A DNA stretch of 64,000 nucleotides, from positions 80,671,942 through 80,735,941 of the forward strand of contig CM038044.1 in assembly GCA_021397845.1 (NCBI GenBank). Reading direction: 5' to 3'. Below are positions 1 to 10,331 of this stretch, piece after piece (the first letter of the stretch is position 1; each line of letters begins with the position of its first letter). Below the pieces are notes generated by a model, which was not told the DNA's origin, did no database searches, and was given only the letters and a program-made list of their open reading frames with translations. This DNA comes from Areca catechu (taxonomy: Eukaryota > Streptophyta > Magnoliopsida > Arecales > Arecaceae). The translations under genes were made by a program, and so were the position numbers.

Positions 1-1110
1 GGAAGAGAATATCAAGGGGCACCCATTACCTGCCAAAAACACCTAAAACAAAGATGGGAAGAGCCTTGACTTAGGGAGGAAGAAAGGGAGGAGTCCAAAA
101 GAGTTCATCCAGGAAAGGAAGAAATTTTTTCTTGAAAAAATCCAAGCAAGGTGGCGCCATCTACCTGCCATTTATAACCCAAATCCTAATTTTTGGTATT
201 TTGGCAAACCATATGTAAGGGATTTGCCCTAATTTGGTAGTTCCCCTCCTTTAGTCCCACATGGGAAAATATGAAACCCTTCTCCCTTGTAAAGCATTAT
301 AAATTACATCCCTCTTGTAAGTTGAAAACAATCTATGAATGAAAGAAATTTTTTTATGAGCAAACTTATGTTTTCTCTTTTCCGCACTTGCTTCTAAGTG
401 TTGAGCTCCGTGAGGGAGTAAATCCGGGTTCCCCTGGAACCTTGAGGAGGTGAGAGATCTCCAAAACCCTAAACCCTAGGTTAGCCACTCAATTCCCAAA
501 CCCTAGCCGCCATCACCTTTCTCTTTCCACCAAGCCCTAGGTTTTTCCCCTTCTCACGGCCACCATCTCCAAGCCCTGGCCGGCCACCAGCATCCAACTC
601 CGGTCCAGATACTTCAGGTCTGCAGCAACTCTAAGAGGAAGTCAGATCGGCCTCCAGGAGAATCCTGATCTCAGCAGCCTCGGCTTTCAAGTTCTTCAGC
701 CTGGTAAGATCTCTTCTTGAGTTTCTGAATTCCATCTTTTGTTTCTCTTCTCTCCCAGATTCTGAGTCCAGAAGAAGCCGACCAAACCACGAAACCAGTA
801 TTAAAGGATCCATTGCGAAGATAGCCGACTCCGAGGATCCCACAATCTGCTCGAGAGAGTTCTTCCACCAAAACCTGAGAAGATCACAAGTCTGGTTAGT
901 AAACCATCTCTTCTCTCTATTTCTGTTCTGTTGAAAGTTCAGAGCGAAACCCTAGGTCTGGGAGTTTCTCAACCCCCAGCGATCCATTACTTCTGAACTA
1001 CTCTGATAAATTTAGTTTCTTCTAAACTGTGCTTTCAATCTTTACCTAGTTTCCTTCAACTTAGTTTAGCTTCACTTTGAGTTAAGCCAATTTCTGAAAT
1101 ATAAAAAAAA

Positions 1111-1143
<33 letters not shown>

Positions 1144-1203
1144 AGAAAATATTAATCTTAATTTTATTTCCGCATACGCTTCTTTGTTCTTTGTTCTGCA
1201 TCA
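1..1203 (+). mobile_element. Family C LTR, partial, plus orientation
   Basis: This is the 3' part of a long terminal repeat. It is the reverse complement, with divergence, of the LTR at 42176-43936: for example the stretch around 940-1000 (AACCCTAGGTCTGGGAG) matches the opposite strand at 42355-42410. It ends in CTGCATCA, the same terminus that the other copy shows as TGATGCAG on the plus strand. Sirevirus LTR sequence resumes right after it, so it was inserted into that LTR. The window edge cuts its left end, so it may be a solo LTR or the 3' LTR of an element lying further left. No coding sequence is seen; small ORFs in it are chance. Confidence 0.8.
1111..1139. repeat. (AAT)n microsatellite
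   Basis: About ten AAT units preceded by a run of A. It lies inside the family C LTR, close to its end. Confidence 0.95.
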
Positions 1204-1784
1204 TTCTTGAATCGACACCCAGTTCAAATATCTTCAATGTAGCATTCTGGAAATCTCAGATGTGTCGAACTTCTTCAGGTGAGTCGATGCTTTGAGTCGA
1301 TACTTGGCATCCATCTGCTGATACTTCAGCAGTTCTCCATCTTCACTAAGTTCTGTGACTTAAAAATATCAAGCGATGAGCTGATCCATGTGTCGATAGT
1401 TCAAGTCAATGTGTTGACACTTCATCCGTACTATCTGAAACTTTCTTTGCATACCGGCTTTAGTCGACACTTCACTGTCATGTGTCGACACTTGGTGTCA
1501 TGTGTCGACACTTTGAGTCGACAATTCACCAAGATCTTCACAAAAAATAGCTGAACTTGTGCTGAATCAAGTCTATTGAAATTAAGTATCCATTCAAGCA
1601 AACTTCAACTGTCCAAGTCTTCTTTGAGTAGATCTTTCATCTAAACTTTGACTTCTTCATTCAAACAATATTTGTCAAATTGATGAGCACCTTTTTCTAT
1701 AAAAACATACTCCAAAGAAATCATTAGTACTTAAATTATACTTAAGCATTTTGCTTATCATCAAAATCAATAACGGAGTCAACA
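1204..1784 (-). mobile_element. SIRE-1 3' LTR remnant
   Basis: This stretch matches 21838-22395 in the same orientation, including the phrase around 1210-1260 (CCCAGTTCAAATATCTTC). It ends in GGAGTCAACA at 1784; on the minus strand the LTR therefore begins TGTTGACTCC, the Sirevirus-type terminus. The purine tract of the element follows at once. The left part of the LTR is missing because a family C LTR sits at 1-1203. It contains repeats of GTGTCGACAC. Confidence 0.85.
1271..1525. repeat. TCGACAC palindrome array in SIRE-1 3' LTR
   Basis: Repeated, partly decayed copies of the palindrome GTGTCGACAC and the half form GAGTCGA(C/T)ACTT, spaced roughly 15 to 60 bp. The best preserved are near 1488-1525. 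Matching arrays stand in the other Sirevirus LTRs at 21803-22160, 56682-56935 and 59592-59920. Confidence 0.8.
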
Positions 1785-2587
1785 ATCTTCCCCTTTTTGA
1801 TGATGATATATCCTTTAAGTATAAATTGCATAAAAGGACTTTCAAAAGAATTTTTCAAGTTGCAAAGAGCTAAATGCAATAGGTGTATCAAAGGAATTGC
1901 AATATTGAAGAGATGTATCAGAGCAAGAGTGTTATAGTGATTAAGAGTATTAGAGCTTTGGGATATATAAGATATAAACTCATGTACCATGATACTCTAC
2001 AAGAAGACATGCTTAGGAGAGACAAAAATTCAGCAATAGACTAGACTCCCCCTGAACAGATGATTCATAAAAGAATTTATAAACATCTTTTTAAACATCT
2101 AAAGAAAGGATTTAACATGAAATTCAATTCAAAATAGATTTTCAATATAAAGGAGGCATTTCTCCCCCTTAGTTAATGAATTTGTAAAGAATTTTCAATT
2201 CAAGTTCAACCAAATTTTCAAAAGAATTTTCAAATTTATACAAAGGAATTGTCAAACATGACAGATTTTCAAGCATATTTATACTATTACTCTTATTACT
2301 CAATCGCATATTTATACTTTAGTCTTATTACTCCTCCTTTTTGTTATCAATGAAAAGGTAGGAAGAAAGTAGGCAAGTCATTAAAGATACAACATTGAAG
2401 TACAATATAAAAATTCATTCATCCATTCAAAAGATAATGAAGTACTAAAGGAAGGTTAAAGCATTTCATTCATTTGAGATCATAACATGTAATACAACAT
2501 AAGATTTCATATAATGTCAGAATTTGTACAACAACAAAATATACAAAAAGAGTGCATAAAAGTAAACTATCTAAACATAAAACAATC
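1785..2587 (-). promoter_or_regulatory. SIRE-1 3' non-coding tail with repeated purine tracts
   Basis: No gene is seen here. Next to the LTR (1785-1802) the minus strand reads AAAAAGGGGAAGAT, the polypurine tract that would prime plus-strand synthesis. Further GGGGGAG-type tracts occur near 2045 and 2163, and a weaker one near 2330. Sireviruses are known for such multiple purine tracts. The rest is AT-rich and otherwise featureless. Confidence 0.7.
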
Positions 2588-4526
2588 CTAATCGTTATCC
2601 TCATCATCGGAAGATCCGATCTCAATCGGTCCGATATCAGTGAAAGAGCGAGCTTGGGGCCACATCGATCTGAGATCACGAAGATGGATCCTAATCGGTC
2701 ATGGAGGAGTACGACGACCATGTCCTCTACATCAAGCATATGTCCTACCTTTAGCTTAAGCAGAAGAGGTAGAGGCAATGCCATCACCAGGAACAGAGTA
2801 AATCGGGGTGACAGTTTCTATAACTGTCAGATGTGGTGTATGATCAAATGATGGACCAGAATTAAGATAATTGAAGCCATGTATGTAAAAACCTGGCTCT
2901 TGGATAAGAGAGGATGTATGAAGGGTAGGTGTATCAACAGTGGGTGTGTCAAAAGTTGGTGTATCAGTTGATGAAATGATAGGCATCTCAACGTTAGGCG
3001 TATCAGCTGAAGAATCAATGGGTGTGTCTGTAATCGGTGAGTCAACAATGGGAACATCAATAATGGGGGTATCAATAGTAGGTGAATCAACAACAAGTGA
3101 AAGAATAGGTATAGGAGCATGATCATCAGATCTAGAAGGTGGAGTAGATAGAACAGGAGTCTGAGTGGGTGTACTGGAAGGGTCACAAATGGGACTCCTA
3201 GGCAAGTCTACTATCACCTCTGCTATTGGCTCTGAAATCAAATATGGAAAGTCGAAACCATCATAGTCAGTCTCCTCATCATCACCATCATCATCACTAT
3301 CATCAAAAACTGGTGCGGGGGTAGGTGGAACTGGAGCAAAATCTGGAACACTTCTAGAAGGTCTAGACAGTGCAGTCAAGATAGCAGAGATGCCATCACT
3401 CAATCCTCTATGGCTCTCTCTGGTCTCAGCAATGAAACTGTCAAGTCGCTGCCTAATAGTCATAACTTCTGTCTCCACATGGGTGACTCTATCCATCAAA
3501 CTCCTTGAAGATCCTGGAGCATCTGTCTGAGCTGGCTGAGGCTAAGATGTAGGCTTAGACTGAGAAGCAGACTCTGGCTGTGCTGCTATCTCAGGCTTAC
3601 TCTCTGGAAGAGGTGCCTCTGTAGGTCCTGCCTTGTTGGAAAGAAACGCTCCTCTGTAGCATCATCATCATCTCTGTCATCAGCCTGACCAGATACTCTA
3701 CATCTCCATTGGCCTTTGAACAGCTGATAACCCATCCGATGTAATAACCTGATGTCATAGACATTAGTATATAGGAGCATCTAGAAGGGCTCATCCTCAA
3801 ATGTCACTCCATACTCCCTGAATAGCAGTGTCAACCCCATCCCGTAGGGTAAGCATAGTCTCTAGCTCATTGAAGCCTCCATCATCTGATGTACTATAAG
3901 CACTGGAAGGTAGACGGGTGTGTGCTGAACCAATGAGACCATCACGAGTAGCTCTCTCTCAATGATGTAGTCAAAATGTCCAGTCTTAGGTAGAAGAATA
4001 CGGGCGACAATGTGGTGCAGAAGTCTCATCTCAGCAGACAAACGGGATGCAGGCACAGTGGCTCCGTCAAGCAAAATTTCTGACTCAAATATGCACTGGA
4101 GTCCACTCACTCTGTCAATCAAACTATCAACAATCAAATCAGTCATAGGAATATCCCGCACTCTACTAAATATCTTTGAAGTCACGAGGATATCCCTGCC
4201 TCTGACCTGAGCTAGCCAACCATCACTCCCATGGGCTAATGATCCATGGAACTCTCGAATGAGCCCTGGATAGTATCACTTGCTTAGAGAACATAATGAC
4301 CTTAGACCAACATCGCTAATCCATTGACCGATCCTAAAGTGCTGCTGGTCGACAAAATCGAAGTCCATGCGACATCCTCTAACAACCGTCTTCGAGCTCA
4401 TCTGACTAGAAGCTATGAATACATGTGGATCTAGAGCTCTAGCTTCATGTCTGGCTTTGGCTCTTCGCTCTTCTTCCTAATTGGATGGTCGAGGGTGATG
4501 GACTACTTGTTTTCGGGGTCCCATTG
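2588..4526 (-). pseudogene. SIRE-1 ORF3, decayed (plant transposon-protein-like)
   Basis: This is the broken counterpart of the ORF at 60813-62394. It starts MGPRKQ at 4526, 440 nt after the pol stop. Shared blocks include MRLLHHI(V/T)ARILLPKTG followed by a FDY/FDFI-ERELL segment near 3870-4185, LPYGM near 3840, and LHRMG near 3735. Residues after about 3500 form a short helix, an Asp/Glu-rich stretch (FDDSDDDGDDEE) and a Pro/Thr-rich part with repeated DTPI/DSPI units. A terminal SSDDEDND followed by a stop at 2588 matches the PSDED end of the other copy, in a shifted frame. At least three stops or frameshifts break it. Function is unknown; the domain resembles what databases call 'putative plant transposon protein'. 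Confidence 0.7.
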
Positions 4527-4965
4527 TACAGAATAAAGGTTTGAACAAGATTGGAGGAAAAACCTAGGGTTTCTAGGGTTCAAAGTGAAAATGGGAGAGG
4601 AAATGCCACTTAATATGGACCAAAAAGTGTCCCAAACGAAGAATCGAAGGGTTTTGAGCTAAAATTGGAGGGAAGGAATAGTTTGGAGAGAGTTAGGGTA
4701 TGTGTCGGCTCGAGTGGGAAGGAGAAATGGAAGAAAAAAAAACTTCGGAATGCCCTTAACCTCGGTCTGCTGCAGTTCATGTGTTGATCATGAATGTGTC
4801 AACACATTCAGGTGTCGACTCATGCATGTGTTGACACATCGACTTAAAACCGAAAATTAGGAGAATGAAGTGCATATCAAAATCACTAGAAATTCAATGA
4901 AATTAACAATAATTGAATATGATTGATGTAAAATTTGATTACTTTGAGTCAAAGATTGGAAGATT
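4527..4965. other. SIRE-1 pol-ORF3 spacer
   Basis: Non-coding spacer between the end of pol and ORF3. It holds a cluster of TCGAC/TTGACAC palindromic half sites at 4776-4850 (such as GTGTCAACAC and GTGTTGACAC), decayed relatives of the arrays found in the LTRs. The corresponding spacer of SIRE-B carries a much better preserved cluster at 63128-63211. Confidence 0.65.
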
Positions 4966-5490
4966 TTAATCAAAAAAATTAATGATCCTGAGTTCTCTTC
5001 TAATCATACAGAACCAATCTTCTAAGAGAAGTTTAGTCAAAATATCAGCTAATTGTAATTCAGTACAAATAAATTCAAGCACAACATCATTATTTTCAAC
5101 ATGATCTCTAATAAAATGATGTTTAATTTCAATGTGTTTACTTCTAGAATGTTGAACAGGATTTTTAGTCAAGCAAATAGCATTGGTATTATCACACTTT
5201 ATAGGTGTACTAGTTGACTTGATTCCAAAATCTTTAAGTTGTTGCTTAATCCACAAGATTTGAGCACAACAACTTCATGCTGCAATACACTCAGCTTCAG
5301 CTGTGGATAGTGGAACTAAAGTTTGTTTCTTGCTAAACCAGGAGATTAAGTTAACTCCAAGAAATTGGCAAGTTCCACTAGTACTTTTTCTATCTAATTT
5401 ACAACCAGCAAAATCAGCATCAGAATATTCAATTAATTCAGCAGATGAATCTCTAGAATATCATAAGCCAATATCAATTGTACCAGATAG
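4966..5490 (-). pseudogene. SIRE-1 RNase H domain
   Basis: This is the end of the pol polyprotein: the RNase H that removes the RNA template during reverse transcription. The Ty1/copia RNase H signature is clear: CDNTNAICLTKNPVQHSR, then KHIEIKHHFIRDHV and LADILTK near the C-terminus, ending INFFD and a stop. The catalytic Asp of CDNT is kept. The upstream half (5257-5490) is broken by stops and frameshifts. It lies directly downstream of the RT fragments on the minus strand. Confidence 0.85.
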
Positions 5491-6560
5491 ATATCAAATA
5501 ATGTGCTTTACAGCCAATAAATATGATTCTTTAGGTTCAGACTGATATCTAGCACACATGCATGCACTGAACATTATATCTGGTCTACTAGTAGTTAAGT
5601 ACAGTAAAGAGCCAATCATACATCTATATAATTTTTGATCTATAGATTTACCATGCTCATCTTTATTAAGTTTACAAGATGGGCTCATAGGCATACCTAT
5701 TGACTTAGTAGTCTCCTTCCCAAACTTCTTTATAATTTCTCTTATATACTTAGCTTGGTTGATGAAGATTCCATCTTTAGTTTACTTGATTTGGAGTCCG
5801 AGAAAGAAATTGAGTTCTCCCATCATGCTCATCTCGAACTCAACCTGCATTAGCTTAGCAAACTCTTGACAAAGAATTTCATTAGTCGCACCAAAAATAA
5901 TATCATCAACATATATTTGCACTACTAATAAATCATTATTTTTCTTCTTTAGAAACAAGGTTTTATCAACATGGCCTCTAGAAAATTCATTTTTAATTAA
6001 AAATTTGCTGAGTCTTTCATACCAGGCTCGAGGTGCTTGCTTTAATCCATAAAGTGCTTTGTGTAATTTAAAAATATGATCAGGATGTGCATAATTTTCA
6101 AATCCAGGTAGTTGTTCAACAAAAACTTTTTCTGTTATAAAACCATTTAGAAAGGTACCTTTAACATCCATTTGAAAAAGTTTGAAATTCATAAAATAAG
6201 CAAATGCTAAAGTAGTCTAATTGCTTCAAGTCTAGCAACAGGAGCAAAAGTTTCATCAAAATCAATTCCTTCCTCCTAATTGTAGCCTTTGGCAACTAGC
6301 CTAGCTTTATTTCTAACAATAATTCCATTTTCATCTAACTTATTCCTAAATACCCATTTTGTACTAATAATAGAAACATTAAATGGTCTTTTTATTAATG
6401 TCCAAACATTATTTCTATCAAACTAAATTAATTCATCTTGCATAGCATTTATCCAATTAGGATCTTTTTCAGCATCTTCAAAATATTTAGGCTCTACTTG
6501 AGAAACAAAAACTATATAATCACATTCATTTCTAATTAAGGCACGAGTTCTTATCCCTTT
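5491..6560 (-). pseudogene. SIRE-1 reverse transcriptase
   Basis: RT domain of Ty1/copia pol. The segment at 5782-6192 carries FQMDVKGTFLNG (first catalytic Asp block), LYGLKQAPRAWY, and the active-site box YVDDIIFG at about residue 94 of that segment. The piece at 5494-5694 continues with MIGSLLYLTTSRPDIMFS and CARYQSEPKES, typical of the RT-RNase H connection. A frameshift and stops separate the pieces. The N-terminal RT part (6193-6560) is recognisable only in broken frames. Active-site residues are intact but the reading frame is not. Confidence 0.88.
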
Positions 6561-6839
6561 AGATGGATCACCTAAGATTAATTCCTTAGGATGTCCATGA
6601 GCATACCTCTACTCCTTAGGTAGATCTTGATGCTTTGGAGTGTCTTCACCTTTTTCATTTTTGTCTTGATCTTCTTCATTTGGCTGAGAGGGTTGATCAT
6701 TTAATGTCAACTTTTGAAGCTTATCAGCACCTTCATATGCATCAGAAGTATCCTCTTTTCTGGAGGATTTGTTAGTAGATTCTTCAAAAATAATATGTAC
6801 ATACTCTTCTACAACTAAGGTTCTTTTGTTAAAAACTCT

Positions 6840-7480
6840 ATATGCCCTGCTTGATGTAGAGTATCCTAAAGGATACCTTCATCAGACTTAGCATCAAATT
6901 TTTCAAGATTGTCTTTGCCATTATTTAAGATAAAACATTGACAACCAAAAACTCGAAAATACTTTAAAGTTGGTTTTTTTCCAAAGTTCATAAGGAGTTT
7001 TCTTCAAAGTAGGGCAGATTAAAACTCGATTCAAAATATAACATGCAGTATTAATAGCTTCAGCTCAAAAATATCTTGGTAAATCATTCTCACAAAGCAT
7101 AGTGCATGCCATTTCTTCTAAAGTACGATTTTTTCTTTCTACTATCCCATTCTACTGAGGTATCCTAGGTGCAGAAAAATTAAGTTCTATACCCTTTTCA
7201 TTACAAAAGCTTTCAAAATCCTGATTTTCAAATTCAGAACCATGATCACTACATATGCAAATAACTAAACATCTTTTTCATTTGATACTTTTCAGTAAAA
7301 CTTTATAAATGTAGAAAATGATTCATCTTTATGTGCTAGAAAGAAAAACAAGTAAATCTTAAAAAATCATCCACTATAACCAATCCATATCTCTTGCCTC
7401 CTAGACTGGATATTCTAGTTGGTCTAAAGAGATCCATATGAAGTAGTTCTAATGGCCTACTAGTAGTTACAAAACCTTTA
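6840..7480 (-). pseudogene. SIRE-1 integrase core
   Basis: The catalytic core that joins element DNA to the target. In broken frames the D,D35E residues are seen: HMDLF near 7438, CSDHGSEF near 7240, and NGIVERKNRTLEEM near 7130. It continues to TPYELW and FGCQCF. In-frame stops occur after FTCFSF, before NGIVERK (PQ-stop-NG) and at a former Trp (YF-stop-AEA). The domain sits between the GAG-pre-integrase region and the RT, the Ty1/copia order. Confidence 0.8.
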
Positions 7481-8067
7481 GGCTTGAAAGAAGTTTTAAC
7501 TTGTTTTCCAAATTAACATGCTTAGCAAATCTATCATTTTCGAAACAAAGTTCCGGCAGATCTCTAACTAAATTCTTTTTGCAAAGTTTTGAAAATAGAT
7601 ACATACTTGCATGACCTAATCTTCTATGCCAAAGCCAACTAGTCTCATTTTTAGTAGAATTTATTGCAACAAGACGTTCTCCATTAGGCACAGATAGATC
7701 ATCTAAATCTACCAAATAAGCATTACCATGCCTTTTTCCAATGAATTGTACTCCATTTTTATCCGGACTAGCAATCATGAATTAAGATGATTTAAAAACA
7801 ACTAGAAAACCTTTATTGCAAAATTGACTTATACTTAAAAGACTATGCTTTAAAACCTTCAACTAAAAGTACATTGCTAATACAACTAGGAGTAATGTGA
7901 ACCTCACCAATACCAATGATTTTTCCTTTACCATTATCCTCGAAGGTCGCACTCCCTCTATTCATTGCTTCAAAAGTGGCGAATTGCTTCACATCTCCCG
8001 TCATGTGCCTTGAGCAACCACTGTCAGGATACCAAAGTCTTTTGTTCTCCTTGGTTGAAAGACACAC
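7467..8067 (-). pseudogene. SIRE-1 protease and GAG-pre-integrase domain
   Basis: The aspartic protease is marked by WYPDSGCSRHMTGD (active-site D-S-G) at the start of the 7843-8067 segment. The 7467-7778 segment is the GAG-pre-integrase region with WLWHRRLGHASM, which supplies the two His of the integrase HHCC zinc site. The Cys pair is lost because a frameshift follows RDLPELC. A stop separates the two segments. The domain order confirms Ty1/copia rather than Ty3/gypsy. Confidence 0.87.
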
Positions 8068-8169
8068 CTGTAATACAAATCAAGCTTTATTTTTAGATAT
8101 CCAAGCCAACTTGGGTCTTTTAGGGTTAGCACTTAAAATGGTTCATTTTGAAACCCAAACTTTTCCAAA

Positions 8170-9798
8170 AGAATAAATTTTTCTCATATTACATTGAAAA
8201 GATTTTTGACCTTATTTTTTACATGAAAAACATGTTATGCTAGATGATGCATATACAAAAAAGTTTTTGAAATATTTTTGTTGTCCTTGAGATCTATAAC
8301 CTAATCCTACTTTGTTGAAAATGGCTCTTTGGCTATTTAAAAGTAGGTTTAGTTTTTCTGAACTATAGATAAATTTTTCAACAAAAGGCTTCATTTTATC
8401 AAGCTCATTTTTGTACTTTTCATTTTCTAATTCTAAATCCTTATTTTTCTTTAAAAGATCACCATTTGAAATGACAGTTTTGGATCTTTTTAAAACTTCA
8501 TTTTCCATTGTTAAAGCATTATTTTTCTTTTCTAAAACATCTAGTTTAGTTTTCAAATCACTAACATCATTTAATAAAGAATTATTTTCACGGGAAAAAC
8601 TGTTTGCATGCTTTTTCAATCTTTTATTTTTAAATAAAATCAATTTGTAATCATGCATAAGTTTATCAAAAGCATTTCTTAACTCATCAAAAGTAAAATC
8701 TACTTCGGTATCAGAATTTATCTTTTCTTTCTCTTGATGTGCCATGAGACAAAGATTTGCAATTTTAGTATATTCTTATTACGAATTGGAGTCCTCACTA
8801 TCACTCTAGGTGGCCATCATTACCTTCTTTCTTAGCTTCTTTCTTGACTTCTTTAGGAGAGGGCAGTCGAATTTGTACTGACCTGGCTTCTTACACTCAA
8901 AGCATGTAGGTATCTCCTTCTCCTTTTTCTTTTCTTTTTCTTTTCCCTTCTCTTTGGTTGATTGAAATTTCTTCTTGTAAGGGAACTTCCTTCTCTTCAT
9001 TAATCTTATAAATTTTCTAGCAATGAGTGCTTCTTCACTTTCATCTTCTTCTTCTTCTTTGGACTTATCAATTGAGGATTCTTCTTGTATAGTTGATTTG
9101 AATGCAATCCCCTTTTTCTTCTTATCCATGTCCATTGACTTTTGCTTCAAATTCAGCTCATAAATCATGAGCGATCCTACATGCTGCTCCAATAGTAGCT
9201 TGTCAATGTCTTTAGCTTCTTGGATGATGGTCACCTTCGGATCCCACGATGTTGGAAGTGACCTGATGATTTTGTTGACAAGATCAGCGTTAGACATTAC
9301 TTTTCCTTGACTTCTCATTCCATATACAATATTTATAAATTTAGTGTACATATCAGGGATAGATTCATTAGGTTCCATTCGGAACATCTCATATGTGTGC
9401 ACTAACATATTCACTTTTATATTTTTCACTTGATCGGTACCCTCATGGATAACTTCAAGTGTGTCCCATATTTCTTTGGCTGATGTGCAAGTAGATATCC
9501 TATTGAATTTACTAGGATCTAATACATAATAAAGGAGATTCATTACCTTAGCATTGATCTCGAATTGTTTAATATCATTTTCATCCCAATCCTCTTCAAG
9601 CTTTGGGATGGAAACACTATTAACCACAACCGAAGGAATATGTGGACCTTTATCAACTACTTTTCACAAGTTATAATCAATTGAATGCATATATATTCTC
9701 ATTCTAGTTTTCCAATAAGTATAATTTGATCCATTAAAAAATGGAGGTCTATTTGAGGCTTGTCCTTCAACTATACTAGTACCAATAGGGTCTACCAT
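8170..9798 (-). pseudogene. SIRE-1 gag
   Basis: Gag is the capsid and RNA-binding protein. It starts MVDPIGTS at 9798, 44 nt inside the primer site, followed by FFNGSNYTYWKTRMRIYM, typical of copia gag (UBN2 family). A Trp-to-stop change (NL-stop-KVVDKG) comes soon after, then an open stretch of 273 codons (8806-9627) with the capsid fold region, a Lys/Glu-rich tract and the zinc knuckle CFECKKPGQYKFDC. After more stops a long coiled-coil segment follows (8212-8745), then a second knuckle, CFSCKK-stop-GQKSFQC. Both knuckles have Gln where His is expected. The large size with a coiled coil after the first knuckle fits Sireviruses. Confidence 0.88.
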
Positions 9799-9841
9799 AG
9801 ATCTTTATTCAAGGCGATAAAGCCCACAAACTGAGAACAAA

Positions 9842-9853
9842 GCTCTAGTACCA
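9842..9853 (-). other. SIRE-1 primer binding site
   Basis: On the minus strand TGGTACTAGAGC, two bases away from the usual plant initiator-Met primer site TGGTATCAGAGC. It lies 2 bp inside the 5' LTR, as expected. Confidence 0.75.
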
Positions 9854-9855
9854 CT

Positions 9856-10331
9856 TGTTGCCCAGTAAGCAACCCAAGAGGGGGGATGAATTGGGTCTCT
9901 AAAAATTATTTGATGCAATGCAATAGTGTGTGATCCAATCCAACAATTAAATCAAGTATTATAAATGTAAATGAATTGCTCTTAAATAAATGTGCAGTGA
10001 AAATATAAATCAATAAATGTAAGAGCAAGTAGAGGAGACAAGTAACCACAAACACAAAGAAGGATAGTGGTTCAGTGCTATCCAATGCACCTACATCCAC
10101 TCCCCAAGATCCCCTTAGGAATTTACCATAATCTCAATCGATTACAGCCGATTAGTTTTTTGGGCTCATTAATCAAAACCTGACTTATTTTCACAAGGCT
10201 TACAAGTCAAAACCTCACTTGGATTTACAGGCTAATCAAAAACTTAAATGATTTTAAGGCTCACCACCAACCTCCCTTTGTTTTGTCGGCTAAGCAAGAA
10301 CCTAATTGGTTTTTGAAGGCTCACCAATAAC
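9856..10331 (-). mobile_element. SIRE-1 5' LTR, first part
   Basis: The LTR starts TGTTGCCCAG at 9856 and shows the conserved block AACCCAAGAGGGGGGATGAA and the phrase CCTACATCCACTCCCCAAG seen in the two other Sirevirus LTRs. Degenerate repeats of 'GGCTCAC..AA..TTGGTTTT' run from about 10140 to 10330. Chromovirus array A interrupts it at 10331; the LTR continues at 21357. Confidence 0.88.
10327..10331. repeat. Target site duplication of array A, left
   Basis: ATAAC, identical to 21357-21361. Removing the array and one copy restores the Sirevirus phrase CTCACCAATAACCTCCC. Confidence 0.9.

Larger units (their letters stand above)
1785..9855 (-). mobile_element. SIRE-1 internal region (Ty1/copia, Sirevirus)
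   Basis: This is the body of a minus-strand Ty1/copia element. From right to left it holds primer site, gag with zinc knuckles, protease, integrase, reverse transcriptase, RNase H, a spacer, an extra ORF3, a non-coding tail with several purine tracts, and the 3' LTR. That order, the large gag, the ORF after pol and the repeated purine tracts are hallmarks of Sireviruses (SIRE/Maximus lineage). Numerous stops and frameshifts show that it is dead. Its 5' LTR is at 9856-10331 plus 21357-22395. Confidence 0.9.

Noticed and set aside
462..482. Telomere-like AAACCCTAAACCCTAGG
   Set aside because: Only about two CCCTAAA units, inside a family C LTR. Scattered CCCTAAA and CCCTAG strings occur throughout these LTRs.
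2552..3186. Overlapping ORFs on both strands
   Set aside because: Other-frame shadows of the ORF3 C-terminal Pro/Thr repeats.
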